DNA from: Diplodia intermedia | Lineage: Eukaryota; Ascomycota; Dothideomycetes; Botryosphaeriales; Botryosphaeriaceae | Reading direction: 5' to 3' | Length of the DNA: 64,000 bases | Assembly (NCBI GenBank): GCA_021495925.1 | Contig: JAKEKT010000022.1 | Coordinates: 310,001 to 374,000, forward strand | Part shown: positions 11,361 through 23,400 of the stretch, piece after piece | How the letters are laid out: each line of letters starts with the position of its first letter | Position numbering within the stretch: position 1 is the stretch's first letter | Notes under the pieces: model-generated | Seen by the model: only the letters and a program-made list of their open reading frames with translations | Told to the model about the DNA's origin: nothing | The model's database searches: none | Position numbers and translations under genes: made by a program

Positions 11361-11545
11361 ACCTACGTGGGTAGTATGAAGCAAAAGTCCAGACATAGAT
11401 GTCAGTTTAGTAAGCCCTCCTACGTTGGCACATGAACTTTCGGATGAAAGTACAAGTATTGAGTATATGCATATAGGTGATTTGGGTGCAATATTGCGAT
11501 GATGTAGATGTGGTGGGCTCAGTTCTTTTGCAACCCGCTGTAGCC
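11361..11545 (+). repeat. degraded copy of the palindromic repeat family
   Basis: The right part (11485-11545) starts GGTGCAATATTGC, passes through GGTGGGCTCAGTTC and ends TTGCAACCCGCTGTAGCC. This matches the outer arm of the better copies near 29.9 and 37.8 kb. At 11361-11398, read on the minus strand, GTCTGGAC...ACTACCCACGTAG matches the inner arm end of the same family. The spacing is looser than in the full copies, so this one is rearranged or heavily mutated. Confidence 0.45.
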
Positions 11546-13458
11546 TGATACCTGGGGGACACGTGCACGCGTGGGAGCTTGAAGCCTTCTAGCTGTCTGG
11601 TTGCGTAGTTGAGCATCTTTAGCCTGGTCATAAACATCTAGGCAACGGGTAGTGTCATGCAAACGTCCGATAGATGAGAAGAACATTCCCGAAAGTTGGC
11701 TAAGCTACCTCCAATCCCGACCTACTAATGGTTGCAACAGAAGCAAGAAGAAACGCGAGAGAGCAACATCATGCCAGGGCAGATGTCGCGTGTGGTGCAG
11801 CAACAGCGAGGCCCACATCCTGCAGTGTCGTCGTCAATGCCGTGTTCAGTGTCGGATATGCAAGCGAAACCTCAGGCGGGCGCTTCTTTGTGCAACAGCG
11901 TCAGCATACAGCAAAGCATACCCCAATAAGATCTCCGTAACATAGCGCCTCTGAGTCAACGAGGGAGTTGGCCGTCGTGGAACAGTTACGGCGGGTCTGA
12001 CGGCGTCAACGCCGAATATAGAAAATACCCATGGCTCCCAGCTACAGTCTTGGGCGTGATGAGTCCACGCGGAGTTATGCTGACCTCAGACGCTAGAAGT
12101 GAAGCTCACTCCGAGTGGCGGGACTCCTGTACGCGCACTACGAAGAAACCTCTCCCAACCAACCAACACCACCGACGGGTGGGGGGAGGTGGCATCGCGA
12201 CGGGTGGCTGCAGTCCCCAGTCTTCTGTCCTACGCTGCTGCACGGGGGCCCCACATTCTGGCAGCCGTGTTGCTGGATCTGATCGAGGTGCGAGGGTTGT
12301 GCGACCTCAGCCCCTTCGGTTCCATACCCTTCACCGCTTCGAAGAACAGACATGGGACAAAGCGAAAGACCATGTCTCTGGAAAGTGTCTCCAGTCAGAA
12401 ATGGGGATGTACGCTTGATGGTGTATTGACGAATGGCATGCTGCAGTTCTTTGTGCGGGACTAGCGACGGGTGTTTCTGCAAGGTCAGCACCAGCCGGCA
12501 CCCATCCGCATTCTCAGTCGACGGTGGAGGGGGGCCAAACCTATGCTGACAAGGCAGGAGCGCAACTGGAGCCGCGGCTGGCGTGAGGACCCGGCGACCC
12601 GTCTGATGAAGGGGCAGCACGGTCTCGCCAGCCGACGGGAAAAAAGCATGGTTTGCCCGTGCAGTTATTTATTTACCTCAGCCAGCAGCGGGGCACGGAA
12701 GTGAAGGACACGAGGCACCACGGGAAACTATCGCAAAGAAGAAGCTGGAGCCAAGGAAAGCCCCGGACTGGGGATATCGCTCTATTTCCCATGGCGCACG
12801 CCAATCACCGTCGCCGCGGTTATCAGCTGTGCCCTCGCTTACCAAGGCGTAGAAGCCTCAGACAGGACAAGCCCTCGACCAGAGGCGCAACACATTGCGC
12901 CAGTGGCTGGGCGGAGATTTGTGGTGCCGCAGAGGTGCAGAGGCGCGTGTTCCCGATGCACAGAAACCGGCGGGCGCCGGCCAGCAGGACGGGCACAGAG
13001 CCTGCGACTCGAGCCATCAGCTAGAGCAGCGTCTAATGCAGGGGCACATGTTATTTTGGACCCTGCCAGTCGAAGAAGGCGGCATGGGTGCGAGTGAGCA
13101 CTCGCGTGGAGACGCGCAGCGCCCAGACGTCAGGGCTTCAGCGTGTCCCAGTCGGGGACGGGCGGCGTTTTGGAGGCGCAGGGAAAGTTTATAGGGACGG
13201 GCGGAACGAGAGCCTTCCAAGACATGGGGGCGGGCGGGCAGATCTCACGAGAGACTGCAGGCGGGCGAGCTGGCAGCCTGATCCCCATGATCTCCGCGCT
13301 GCATGAAACGCTGCCGACGACCCGCTCAGACCCCGCCGCTCGGTGGTTGCCAGTAGGGCGACAACGCCTGGAACGGCGCTCGCCTCCAACGGCCAGCCTA
13401 AAGCAAGGGCGCGGAGCGAGCGGCGTGGGCGTTCGTCTTGGCCGCGCGGAGTCGGCTG

Positions 13459-13827
13459 AGATAAGGACTACGGGCGTTGCGGCGAAGGATGCATGCAGCA
13501 GGCGATGCAGCACAACCCACAGCAGCTGCGCGCCCCGGTGCCGTGCGGCAGCAGCATCGCGTCGGGTCCAGTGCGACGGGGCAGATTCGTCGCGGGGGTG
13601 CGGACAGGGGCCGCGGCACCCGGCACCCGGCACCAGGAAGCGCGGAGCACAGGGCGAGTGTCTAAGCCGCGGCATGTCGTCGAGGGTCGATAGCGAGCGT
13701 GGTGGTTTGGTGCCTGTAAATCAATGGGCTGCGGCCAAACCTAGGTATCGGCCATCCCACGGGGGCCAGACGCTCGGACGCATGACCTGCGCCGCAGAGG
13801 GCCCCGCGATTGGCTCACTGCTTATCT
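13459..13827. promoter_or_regulatory. two candidate GATA (AreA/NIT2-type) sites upstream of the ammonium permease
   Basis: AGATAAG occurs at 13459-13465 and its reverse complement CTTATCT at 13821-13827, about 780 and 420 bp before the permease start. HGATAR is the known site of the nitrogen regulator AreA/NIT2, which controls ammonium permeases in Aspergillus and Neurospora. Such hexamers are common by chance, so this is suggestive only. Confidence 0.3.
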
Positions 13828-14244
13828 TGTGGCTGCGGTGCGCCCGTTCGTGCGTCCGCGTCCCCCCCAGGAATGAGCGGAAGCTGAGGCCCTGCAGCGC
13901 AGTTCTAGGTCACCACCTTTCAACTTAAGACTTGCCGCCCGTTTGCCTCGCGACCGTGTCAACGACGTTAGCCCGCTTCTTTACCCGACCGTGTTTCCGC
14001 CGCCTCCCGCAACGCGGGTCCGGAGCGAATTACCGCGATCGACAAGGCCCACGTCCACGCCTGCCCTTTAACTCCTCCACAAAGCCGCTTCCTCGACACC
14101 AGTCGCGGCCTCCGACCCTTCCACTCTTTTGCCTACCACCTGACTCCTCCGGCGTCCGTGACGTCCGCAACACCCTGCTCCTCCAGCAGTCGCTGCTTCC
14201 CTTTTCCCTCGTAACCCGACCGGCACGCGCCAGCACCATACACC

Positions 14245-15956
14245 ATGTCGGCCGCTACGACCTCCGCCTTGCCCTATGTCCCGCTCAACTCCTTCCCTAC
14301 CGATGCCCCGGCCACCGGCGGCGACAGTTTGACGGAAGACTTTAATGTCTACTACCAGGTTAGCCTCTCATTCGGACGCCACTGGCAAGCCACCCGCACT
14401 AATGCGCATGATAGTCTGGCGACATTGCCTGGATCTTGACCTCGACCGCTCTGGTCTTGCTCATGATTCCGGGTGTCGGGTACGTAGACATTTCGATGCC
14501 AAGCTTTCGTCTCGCTAATTGTTGCCAGCTTCTTCTACTCGGGCCTTGCTCGTAGGAAGTCGGCGCTGTCCCTGATTTGGCTCTCAGTCATGGCGACGGC
14601 CGTCGTGTCTTTCCAGTGGTTCTTCTGGGGCTACTCCCTGGCCTTCTCCCACTCGGCAGGCAAGTACATCGGCAACCTCGAGAACATCGGTTTCAGAAAC
14701 GTCCTTGGCGCTCCTTCTGTTGCCGCCGCCACCATTCCGGACCTCCTCTTCGCCATCTTCCAGGGCATGTTCGCCGCTATCACGTAAGTCTGACTCGACA
14801 AACTTCCCATGCAATGTCGAAAATAACGGAACGTTGGCAGTGTTGCGCTTGCCGTCGGTGCTGTTGCTGAGCGTGGCCGCATGCTCCCCTGCGTCATTTA
14901 CATGTTCATCTGGTCGACGGTCATCTATGACCCCATTGCTTGCTGGACCTGGAACCCATCCGGATGGGCTGCGAACATGGGCTCAATTGACTTTGCGGGA
15001 GGCACTCCTGTTCACATCGCGTCGGGAACTGCTGCGCTGGCTTACTCCTACATGCTGGGCAAGAGGCGTGGCCACGGCACCCAGGAGCTCAACTACCGCC
15101 CTCACAACGTCACTCACATCGTCATTGGCACCGTCTTCCTGTGGGTCGGTTGGTTTGGTTTCAACGCCGGTTCTGCCGGTGCTGCTAACGTCCGCGCTGT
15201 GATGGCCGCCGTTGTCACCAACCTCGCTGCTTGCGTTGGCGGCATTACCTGGTGCTTGGTCGACTACAGACTTGAGAAGAAGTGGTCGACTGTCGGCTTC
15301 TGCTCCGGTGTTATTGCTGGACTCGTCGCCATCACCCCCGGATCTGGCTTCGTACCCGCTTGGGCTGCTGTCGTCTTCGGTGTCTGCGGCGGTGCTTTCT
15401 GCAACTACGCCACCAAGCTCAAGTACTTCCTCCGCTGCGACGACGCACTTGACATCTTCGCCGTCCACGGCGTTGGTGGTTTCGTTGGCAACATCCTCAC
15501 CGCATTCTTTGCTGCGTAAGTCTCTCCGACTCTTGTTCAATACTGTGAAAAGCCTAATAGAGCTATAGTGACTACATTGCTCACCTGGATGGTTCTACTG
15601 AGATTGATGGCGGTTGGCTTAACCACAACTGGGTCCAGCTGGGCTACCAGCTTGCCGACTCTGTCGCAGGCGGCGCCTACTCGTTCGGCGGAACCTGCAT
15701 CATCCTGGGCGCTCTTGGCTTCTTGGGCACTTGGATTCCAGCCCTTAGGCTCCGCGCCACCGAAGAGGAGGAGATTCTTGGCATCGACGACGTCGAAATT
15801 GGTGAGTTCGCGTACGACTACGTTGAGCTCGCTCGTGAGGCCAAGACTCCTGAGGACGACGACGCCATGTCGCATCACTCAATCGTGCGCACTTCGAGCC
15901 ACGAAGGCCATGAGAAGAACCATGACTCGATGGGCTCGCAGCAGCCTCTCCACTAG
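14245..15956 (+). CDS. mepA: ammonium permease (Amt/Mep/MeaA family)
   Basis: Five exons (14245-14358, 14415-14479, 14529-14783, 14841-15515, 15569-15956) give 498 residues with about eleven membrane helices. The protein imports ammonium across the plasma membrane. Family signatures include the block SGDIAWILTSTALVLLMIPG, then FFYSGLARRKSALSL, FQWFFWGYSLAFSH, the signature region DFAGGTPVHIASG with its conserved Asp and His, WVGWFGFNAGSA, and DIFAVHGVGGFVGN with the second channel His. The cytosolic tail is acidic and then His- and Ser-rich, ending SMGSQQPLH. Splice phases are consistent at all four junctions. Which paralogue this is (MeaA-like or Mep2-like) cannot be fixed by eye. Two GATA-type sites upstream fit nitrogen control. 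Confidence 0.95.
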
Positions 15957-16567
15957 GTGCTTTTCTTCGATTGGTCAATTATGCCTGAGTGCCGGTGGCT
16001 TGCTTCACGGGTTGCGCTGTAGATACACTTGGAACAGCCTGGGGCGTAAGTTGGTGGTCTTGGGTAAGCTCGATACCCTTCCGACGAAGCTGTAGCGTGT
16101 CGTCGTCCTTTAATTTTCTTTTCTCGTAGTTGCTTGGGCTGCATGTTTGGCAAGAGATCTCCCGCCGGCGTGCATTTGGGCGGAGGTCAAAAGTAGATAA
16201 TCTCAAACCAGCATTGGTGGAATGCAATGAGTACGTAATGACCAATGAGCGGGCACCATAGCGGTCGCGTCCCGTGCTCTGCAACGTGCCGTGCCGTCCA
16301 CTGGAGCAAAGGCGTGCCCGGGCGTGCGCCTTTCGCGCCAAGCCGCTAGTGATGTAATGCGCTAAAGAGCTCCGCTACTGAGCTCCATGCGTCCTCACCA
16401 GAGACACCACCGGTCAAATTTCTAAACGGCAACACGATCCGCCCACCTTACCCCTCACTTGACGGCCGCATCGAAAGCCCAGCTCCGATCGTCGAGTTCG
16501 CGGCTGTGTGCGCAACTCTGCAGCCTTATCGCGTCCGTTTCCGCGCTGCCGCCCCCGCTCACCGACA
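15957..16567. other. intergenic, permease 3' flank and cus2 promoter
   Basis: A 611-bp tandem spacer. I see no additional gene or repeat. The last 150 bp before the next start are C-rich leader-like sequence. Confidence 0.5.
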
Positions 16568-18045
16568 ATGGCCAACCCTCGCAACGCGTTTCCGACGACC
16601 CGCGAGGAGTTCGATGCGGACGACCGCATCTCTTGGTCCAAGGCCGACGACAAGTTCATCTTGGAGGAGGCCAACGGCAACGAGTGGGAGTTTGACGATA
16701 GGCTGAAGAGATGGGTCCCTACGGTACGCTGACGCCCCGCTTCCCCCTCTGCCGCGGACACTGGGGGAAAATGAAATCCTCTCCGCGAAGCCCAAACCCG
16801 TTTCTGGCTTTTCTGGTTTCTGGCTGCAACGGGCTGCCCAGCGCGCACCTTTGCCGGTTTGAGATTGTCGAGGGCCGAATCGATTAACCGATGGGTTTCC
16901 GGAAATAGGTGGACAAGGATCTCTTGGAACAGCAGGGCAAAGCCTACCAGGTCGCTGGCGTCGACGAGTCTGAGGATGTCAGTGAGAAACTCAAGGCCAA
17001 GGCCAAGAAGAGGAAGGTGAACGGCGAAGGCGATGATGTAAGATAACCCCATCCTCATCCCGGCTTGATAGTGGGTTTGCCCTTCAGCTAAAACAGTCGT
17101 GAAAGTCTCGGTCGAAGAATCCCAAGGAAATGGCCAGCTCCGCGGTCTACGTCACGTCCATTCCGTTGGATGCTACCTACAAAGATATCGACGAAGTCTT
17201 CTCAAAGTACGGCATCATCCGCGAGAGTGAGGATACCGAGGAGAAGAGGATCAAGATGTATACCGACGAGCAGGGCAAGTTCAAGGGAGAGGCTTTGATC
17301 GTCTACTATCGCCACGAGTCCGTCCCGATGGTCATCAATATGCTCGATGACACAGCCTTCAACTTCAAGCAAGGCGTCAATGGCAATATGAGGGTCCAGG
17401 TTGCGGATTCATCCTTCAAGAAACAGAAAGTTGGCGAGGCCGATGACAAACAGTCCAGGCCACCCAGGAAGTCTCAGATAGACAAGCTGAGGGCCGAGGC
17501 TAAGAAGAAGCAGATGGACAGGAAGTTGACCGACTGGGGTGATGAGGATGAGTACCAGAATAAGGCTTCTTCCGACGGTGCTGGCACGCGCTGGGAGAGG
17601 ACTGTCGTCCTGAAGCACATGTTCACACTCCACGAGCTTGAGGTACGGCCATTGGGATGAACGCAAGGTTATCCGCAGAGCTAACATCCTGCAGGAAGAC
17701 CCTGAGGCCGAAGACGATATCCAGGCAGACATCATGGAGGAAGCCCAGAAATTCGGCGAAGTTGAGAAGGTCTTCGTGTTCAACGAAGAACCTCAGGGCG
17801 TCGTGAGCATCAAGTTTGGCGATCAATCCGCGGCCAAGGATTGCGTGAAGGCCTTCAACGGCCGCATGTTCGACAAGCGCCCTATTATGGCTTACATTGC
17901 GGACGGCAAGGAGTTCTTCAAGAGGACCAAGAGGGACGACGAGGAGAAGGAGAAGGCTCGCTTGGAGCAGTTCGGCAAGGATCTTCAGTCCGGAGCCTTG
18001 GCCAAGGCGGTCGATGGCGAGAGCGACAAGAATGGCGAAGATTAG
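16568..18045 (+). CDS. cus2: U2 snRNP-associated splicing factor, Cus2/HTATSF1 family
   Basis: Four exons (16568-16723, 16909-17037, 17106-17642, 17695-18045) give 390 residues. The N-terminus has the conserved ISWSKADDKFILEEANGNEW and EFDDRLKRWVPT, followed by a basic stretch. RRM1 begins VYVTSIPLDATYKDIDEVF. A Lys/Arg-rich linker leads to RRM2, which looks like a U2AF-homology motif: VVLKHMFTLHELE, KVFVFNEEPQGVVSIKF, then GRMFDKRPIMAYI with an R-x-F-like element. Family members bind U2 snRNA and SF3B1/Hsh155 and assist pre-spliceosome assembly in the nucleus. The acceptor of intron 2 must lie at about 17105, because an in-frame TGA stands at 17100-17102 directly before RRM1, although better-looking AGs lie upstream. 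That junction is the least certain. Confidence 0.88.
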
Positions 18046-18800
18046 AGGGCATCCTTCTCACCGAGGGCATTTCTAACCACGGTTGGAAAAGACCCACAAA
18101 GCTTAAAAGATGACACCCCGATTCGGATCTTGCGTCCATCGATTATCACCCTCGCCTCGGGGTGAGCTGAGTCTTGGGTTTCGATATCATGGAAAGCGGC
18201 TTCAAGAAATCATCACGGCCTGGTTAAAAAAAAAAAAAGAGAGAAAACTTGGGGGTTTGATGAGTGGTTATTAGCACAGACCAGGCGCGACTGAGGCATA
18301 GGTACAATTGGCGAGCGTCCTTGGAGGCGGCATATACCCAGGTCCTTTTCAGAAGCCTAACAAGGACAACTGCTGCTATTTCAGAAAAAATTGTCTTTCT
18401 ATTTCTTTCTCATGCTCGTTCTCATCACATTCCGTCTAATGGGGGTATCCAAGCTGACACTGCAGACCCTCTTCTTCCTCCCTCAAGGTCTTCATGCCGC
18501 TCGCAACGGTATCGCAGCAGATGAGAAGATGTGAGCCACCGAGGACGCTACCCATGTAACTATGGTGTAAAACCTCTGTGAGGCAGATGCGGGTGGGCTC
18601 TCGACCCTCTTGTAACCCGCCGTGGTATCGACAAGCTGTAAAAAAAAAAATGGAAACGGAACAATCGTGGTATCTCCCTCCCAAATATCATCAACGAGAT
18701 GAAGAAACACAGAAAAACACATGAACGTATCATCGCAAACCCAGAAGAAATAAGAGGAAAGGGAAAGAAAAAGAAAAGAAAAGAAAAACAGCTTTTTTGC
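18046..18800. other. convergent intergenic region with homopolymer tracts
   Basis: Two genes converge here, so the region holds two 3' UTRs. It has A-tracts at about 18227-18239 and 18640-18650, A/G-rich low-complexity sequence near 18750-18790, and a single-arm repeat copy at 18564-18625. No coding signal is visible. Confidence 0.5.
18564..18625 (+). repeat. single-arm copy of the palindromic repeat family
   Basis: Reads GGTGTAAAACCTCTGTGAGG, then GATGCGGGTGGGCTCTCGAC, and ends TTGTAACCCGCCGTGG. It aligns with the outer arm of the 29.9-kb and 37.8-kb elements. The six-base pairing GCGGGT...ACCCGC, present in other copies with different bases, is kept. A partner arm is not obvious to the left. 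Confidence 0.5.
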
Positions 18801-19596
18801 TCAAGGCCCGTAGCTCTTCCTGACGATAGAGCTCAGCCTTGGCCTCTTCCCCCGACTGCCAAATAATGGCGCCACCTCAGCCGTACTCGTCGGCCGCTGT
18901 CCCCTTGCCGCCGTCGCCGCCTTGCTCTCCGCTTCGCCCTCGCTGCCCACGTCCTCGACCGTCCGCAGTGCCACGTCGTCGAATGACGACTGGGGAGAGT
19001 AGTACCGCGGCAGCGAGCTACCGCTTGCGCTGCGCGCTCTCCTACCGACGGCGGCGGCGCCGCCAGCTGTCGTGGTCGCACCGGCGGGCGAGTAGGCCGC
19101 CGCCGCCGTCAACGCCGTCAGCGCCGACTGTCTGTGTTGGCCGCTGCTGCTGCTGGGCGATTCGGGGGGCGACAGGCGACGGCCATCGCCGCCACCATCG
19201 CTGCCGCTTCCGTTGGCATCATCGTCGCGCTCGTCGTTGCCCACGCAGGGACTCGGCGTCTCGAGGATGATGGCGGGCGGCGGCATGACGGGCGCCGACG
19301 CGTGCCTGTTGCGGACCCGGTCGCGCGCGCCGGAGGAGCCGTTGGACGAGGATTCGCTGCTGTGGAGGGAGCCTTGCAGGCTCGACACGCCCTGCGTCGG
19401 GTTCTCGGGCGACTGCGTGCGCTCGACTTGCAGGGGGACGAGCGTCGAGGTCGAGAGGCGGGCGAGAGGGGAGACGGTGGGCGAGGTTTGCGAGTAGGGG
19501 ATGTAGAGTTGGATGCTGCTCGAAGAGGTCGCGCGGGCGCGGGGTAGAGGCTGGTTGTATGGATCGGTCCGTGGCTGTTGCTGCTGCGGTTGCTGA

Positions 19597-19643
<47 letters not shown>

Positions 19644-20480
19644 GTACTGTGGTGGAGGAGAGGTGGGGATCGCGCCGGGGTGGGAAGGGGGCCGGTTTGC
19701 CGTCGAAGAGGGGTTGACGATGGTGAAGGCACTGATGTCTGGCGTCGTGTCCGAAGAGCCCTCCTCGGTGGTGTAGTAAGATGACTCGGTGGCATCCGTG
19801 TTGTTCCGCGTCGGCGGCGACCCGACGGCGCGCGAGGGCGGCGTGATGACGGGCGATGCGAGCGGGCTGTTGCCGACGGATGCGACGGGTGGCGACAGGG
19901 CTCCCGCGGCGTAGGGGTTGTTGTTGCTGCTGCTCACACTCTGCATGATGGCGACATCCGACACGCTGCGCACGCGCTTGTAGTCGCCCCGGTGGGAGAA
20001 GCTGCGCTTGAGGTTTGCCTTTTCGGCGTCGAACGAGGCGCGCTGCTTGCGTTGGCGCCGCTTGTGCAGGCAGATGCCGATCAGGGAGATGATGAGGGCG
20101 AAAGCGAAGACGCCGAAGATGCTGGCGCAGACGATGGTCGTGGTTGATGTGCCTCCGCCGGATGACGGAGTCGAGGTGGCGCTGGCGCTGGCGCTGGCGC
20201 TGATTGTGGAGGAAGAGCTTGATGTCGACGAAGCGCTGGAAGTGGAAGAAGAGCTGGACGAAGAGGTTGTTGAGCTCGAAGAGGAAGTGGAGCTTGAAGC
20301 GGCGGACGAGGTCGATGATGAAGCGGCGCTCGACGAAGCGGCGGACGAGGAGGCGGACGAGGCGGAAGCAGAGGCAGAGGCGGAAGCAGAAGCAGAAGCT
20401 GCTGCAGTTGATGAGGCAGCAGCCGCAGTCGAGGATGCGGCTGCCGAGGAGGAATCGGCGGTCGTAGTCGTTTTGGCCAT
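18801..20480 (-). CDS. Ser/Ala-rich single-pass membrane protein, Mid2/Wsc-sensor-like architecture
   Basis: A single exon from the only in-frame ATG (20480) encodes 559 residues. Residues 1-115 are almost pure Ser, Ala and Thr, as in O-mannosylated wall-stress sensors. One membrane segment follows at about 117-140 (TIVCASIFGVFAFALIISLI), then a basic stop-transfer motif KRRQRKQR, so the rest should be cytosolic. The tail is long and disordered, with a polyglutamine run of 15 at 19600-19641 and many Ser/Pro motifs. No WSC cysteine domain is present. The frame stays open to 20564 and encodes a hydrophobic stretch (ALFLCGLPFF) but has no ATG. Either an upstream exon supplies a signal peptide or the protein is inserted by its membrane segment. 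Function is inferred from architecture only. Confidence 0.65.
19600..19641 (-). repeat. CAG microsatellite coding for polyglutamine
   Basis: An almost pure CTG run on the plus strand (CAG on the coding strand) encodes 15 consecutive Gln in the predicted cytosolic tail of the Ser-rich membrane protein. A second interrupted Gln block follows. Such tracts are length-variable between strains. Confidence 0.9.
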
Positions 20481-23400
20481 TTTAGGAAATGCTATGTGGG
20501 AGACAAGGGATCTGAAGAAGGGCAAACCGCAGAGGAAAAGGGCAGAGGGAGCAGGCACTACTGCTTAATACTGCGGCAAACGGCTTACCGGGTAAGGGAT
20601 GCCTTACTGTGGGTACGAGTGGTGCCTGGGAAGGCCTTGCTAAGCAGCACCTACGGACGATTAAGTATTCAGGAACACAGCATCACCACATCGGATAAAA
20701 ATAGGCAGCAAAGAGGCCCCGTCGCGGCTTGACTGTTCACGGCATCGCGGTGGAGGAATGCAGCATGGGCCGCAACGGGCCGTCCGCAGCACAGGTCACC
20801 ATCCAGTAAACCCACCCCTCGACTGCCTGCTACGCCCCACAGAGGAGACCATCCACATGCCAGCTTGGCGCATCCCACAACACACAGGCCGCCGTCTCTT
20901 TTGCTCCTCTCGGACGACCCATGACGGACGAAGGATGAGCGGCAACGCCTCTTGCCCCTGGCGGCGAGGGCACCGCATGGCGACATCACGCGCGACCAGG
21001 CTGCGCAGCAGTCGTCGACGAACCACGAGCAAGATGGCGGTGGCAGAGGCGGCGGCCGAGCAGGCCGGAGCGATCCGTGGAGAGGCTTGCGCGCCAGTGA
21101 GCGGTTCAGCCTTGCCAGGTAGCGCTGATCTTAGCCCGGTGCGCGACGCCTCAACGGGTGCGCGTCCAATCACGTCAACCCCTGGAGCACGCTGCGGCTC
21201 TCCCGCGCCGGATGATGGCATGTTGCAGCGTGCAGCACAGCGCGAGCCCGGTGGCATGGCCCAGGATTGTTCTTCCCCGGCCTGGTGCTTGGTCCAACGT
21301 GGGTTGCGAGCTGCTGCGCGGCGCAGCCAGATGCGAGCAAGCGAGTGTGGAGGCTTCGACGACGAACGGAGATCCAGCACAGGCGCGCCCGTGCGTGTGT
21401 GGAGGCTGTGCGCGCGTCGTCGGCGGCCACGCCATTCGGCCTCTCACCGACTCGGTCCAACACCTCGTCGTCGACAAGCCATTGGAATCGGTCGACACCA
21501 CGCCGCCTGCAGCGATCATCCCTCGACGCAGGGAGCGTTTCGCACGCCGATGCTGTTGCGCTCCTCCTCGGTGCTTTTCTGATTTTTGTCGGTGCTGCTG
21601 CGGATCCCGACTTTGGGGGCCGCTGCGCCTGTGTCCTCACCCTCCAGAGCCGTGGCCGTTGCTCTCGTGAGGAATGAGGCGTAGCCAGCCGCGTGGTTGA
21701 GGCGAGCCATGATTTACGCGAAACTTCGAGATCCGCGAGGCTTCTCCTGATCCGCCATCCTGGTTCTGCCTCTGTTGGTCATTTCCCTGCTGACGCGCGA
21801 GTCATCCTGCTCTTCCCCATTGCGCAATCCGAAACCGACCTCTTGAGCCTCAAGCGCAGCGTCAGAGGGTGACAAAGAAGTTGACGACGCCTCCCCCGCT
21901 GGCCGCAGCAGTCACCTGACACTGTAGCCTCACTCGACTCTGTTCTCCTCATTGCCATAAGTCTCGTCTTCCCCTCCGGCACTCGCCAGTTGCTCCGTCA
22001 TGTCCGTGGGTTTCCTGATCCTTCAACAAATTCTGCCTAACGCCCATACCCCGGCCCAAGCTTCTGACAAAGCCCGACCGCCTTTCTCTCCATCTCCACT
22101 CTGGAGAATAAAAATAGCGGCAGGGGGAATCGACTTGCTACACATGGCTTGCTGATCGCCGACTGCATATACAAACACTCGACTTTCATGCTCGATGGCG
22201 CGCTTAGCGGTTGCGCCGCACGCCAGCCGGCCGGGCAGTGTACCATAGCGCGAAGGCAAGCAACCCGTTAGGCGCGCGCTACTGGACCATCTTCGGTCTG
22301 CGGGGATGCAGCTGTGCCTAGCTCACGTGGAGCAGGGAAAAAAAGGCACGAAAAGACCCCACCGCTCCTGCCGCAGGTTCATTCTGCTCTCATTCGTCCG
22401 CAAACCTTAGAGGCCAACATCCGGCATGTACCGGTCTTCGACTTATATCCGGGGAAGCTTTCGTCCGGGCTTTGCAATTGTGCCGTCTCTCAGTCAACCT
22501 TGGCATTACAGAGCAGCGGAGCATGGTGGGTTCCAACACTCTTCGTCTTCCATGCTTTTTTATAAGACTACTGTGCCTCAATGCGGAGCTGTACGCGAGC
22601 GGCCGTGCCGTTGCGAGTAACCAAGATTGCGTGTATTGAGTGGTGCACAAATTGCGGCGTGACTCGGGCAGTGCCGCGTCACTGCAGTACCACAGAGTGT
22701 TGGTAAATGCGATACTAACACCTCCAGGCGCCCCGGCCCGGCCTCTGATTTCTTTATTCTAGCCGATGTAATCAAACGCGGAAGGCTGTGCTCTCCGACA
22801 CCGCCTGAAACTCTCTGGATTCCGGAAAATGCTGCTTTGCCCAGAGAATCCTACGCGGATCTTATCCTTTGCGGGTCGATTCGCTTCACATCCCCAGCAC
22901 GCTGAAAGGTCTTCGTTCCTCGCACGGGATGGTAGAGCTCGCGCTGTGGCTTCTATGGGGCTTCCCGGGTCTCCAGGGATCGAATCCTTCGCGTCACTGC
23001 TGCTTGGTAATCCGTCAGCAGAGTTGTTTCGCGCAGTTAGCGCAGCGATAGTGTTGGTTTCATCTCCTTATACTACTCATTCACTTGTTGGACGTCATCT
23101 GGCGCCGCGATTCCTCCCGTGCTTCCATTCGTTCCGTAACCTTCACCGGTAGCATCGCTTGTGCCTTCATCAACTTCAACAGAGCACCACATGACACGCG
23201 CAAAGTCACTCGCCGTACTGGACCATCTCGTCTCTCAACGAGCCCGCGGACCAACCGTTTTTTCAGGTGTTACCACTGCTGCCAAAGTCCAAGATGACCG
23301 CAATGAAGGAAAGGGAAGACGGTGTTGGGGCGGATTGCCTTGCAACTTTTGCAGCACTTCGAGGCTTGACTTGGTACTCCGCAATTATTAAAGCCAATCC

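Larger units (their letters stand above)
10020..14244. other. 4.2-kb gene-poor intergenic region
   Basis: This is the divergent spacer between the kinase and the ammonium permease. It is GC-rich and full of overlapping open frames on both strands with no recognisable domain, as expected from base composition. It contains a repeat relic near 11361-11545, one weak candidate small ORF at 10654-10947 and two GATA-type sites near the permease. The last few hundred bases before 14245 are pyrimidine-rich, typical of a fungal leader region. I found no RNA gene. Confidence 0.6.

Noticed and set aside
13143..13928. Plus-strand open frame of 261 codons in the spacer before the ammonium permease
   Set aside because: Opposite-strand frames are equally open, composition is Arg/Gly/Ser-rich, and there is no domain or plausible exon structure.
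20481..20558. Upstream extension of the Ser-rich membrane protein as part of the CDS
   Set aside because: The extension begins at GTG, not ATG. Without evidence for non-ATG initiation I started the CDS at 20480.
20758..21582. Plus-strand open frame of 274 codons
   Set aside because: Composition-driven: both strands are open, with no domain-like segment.
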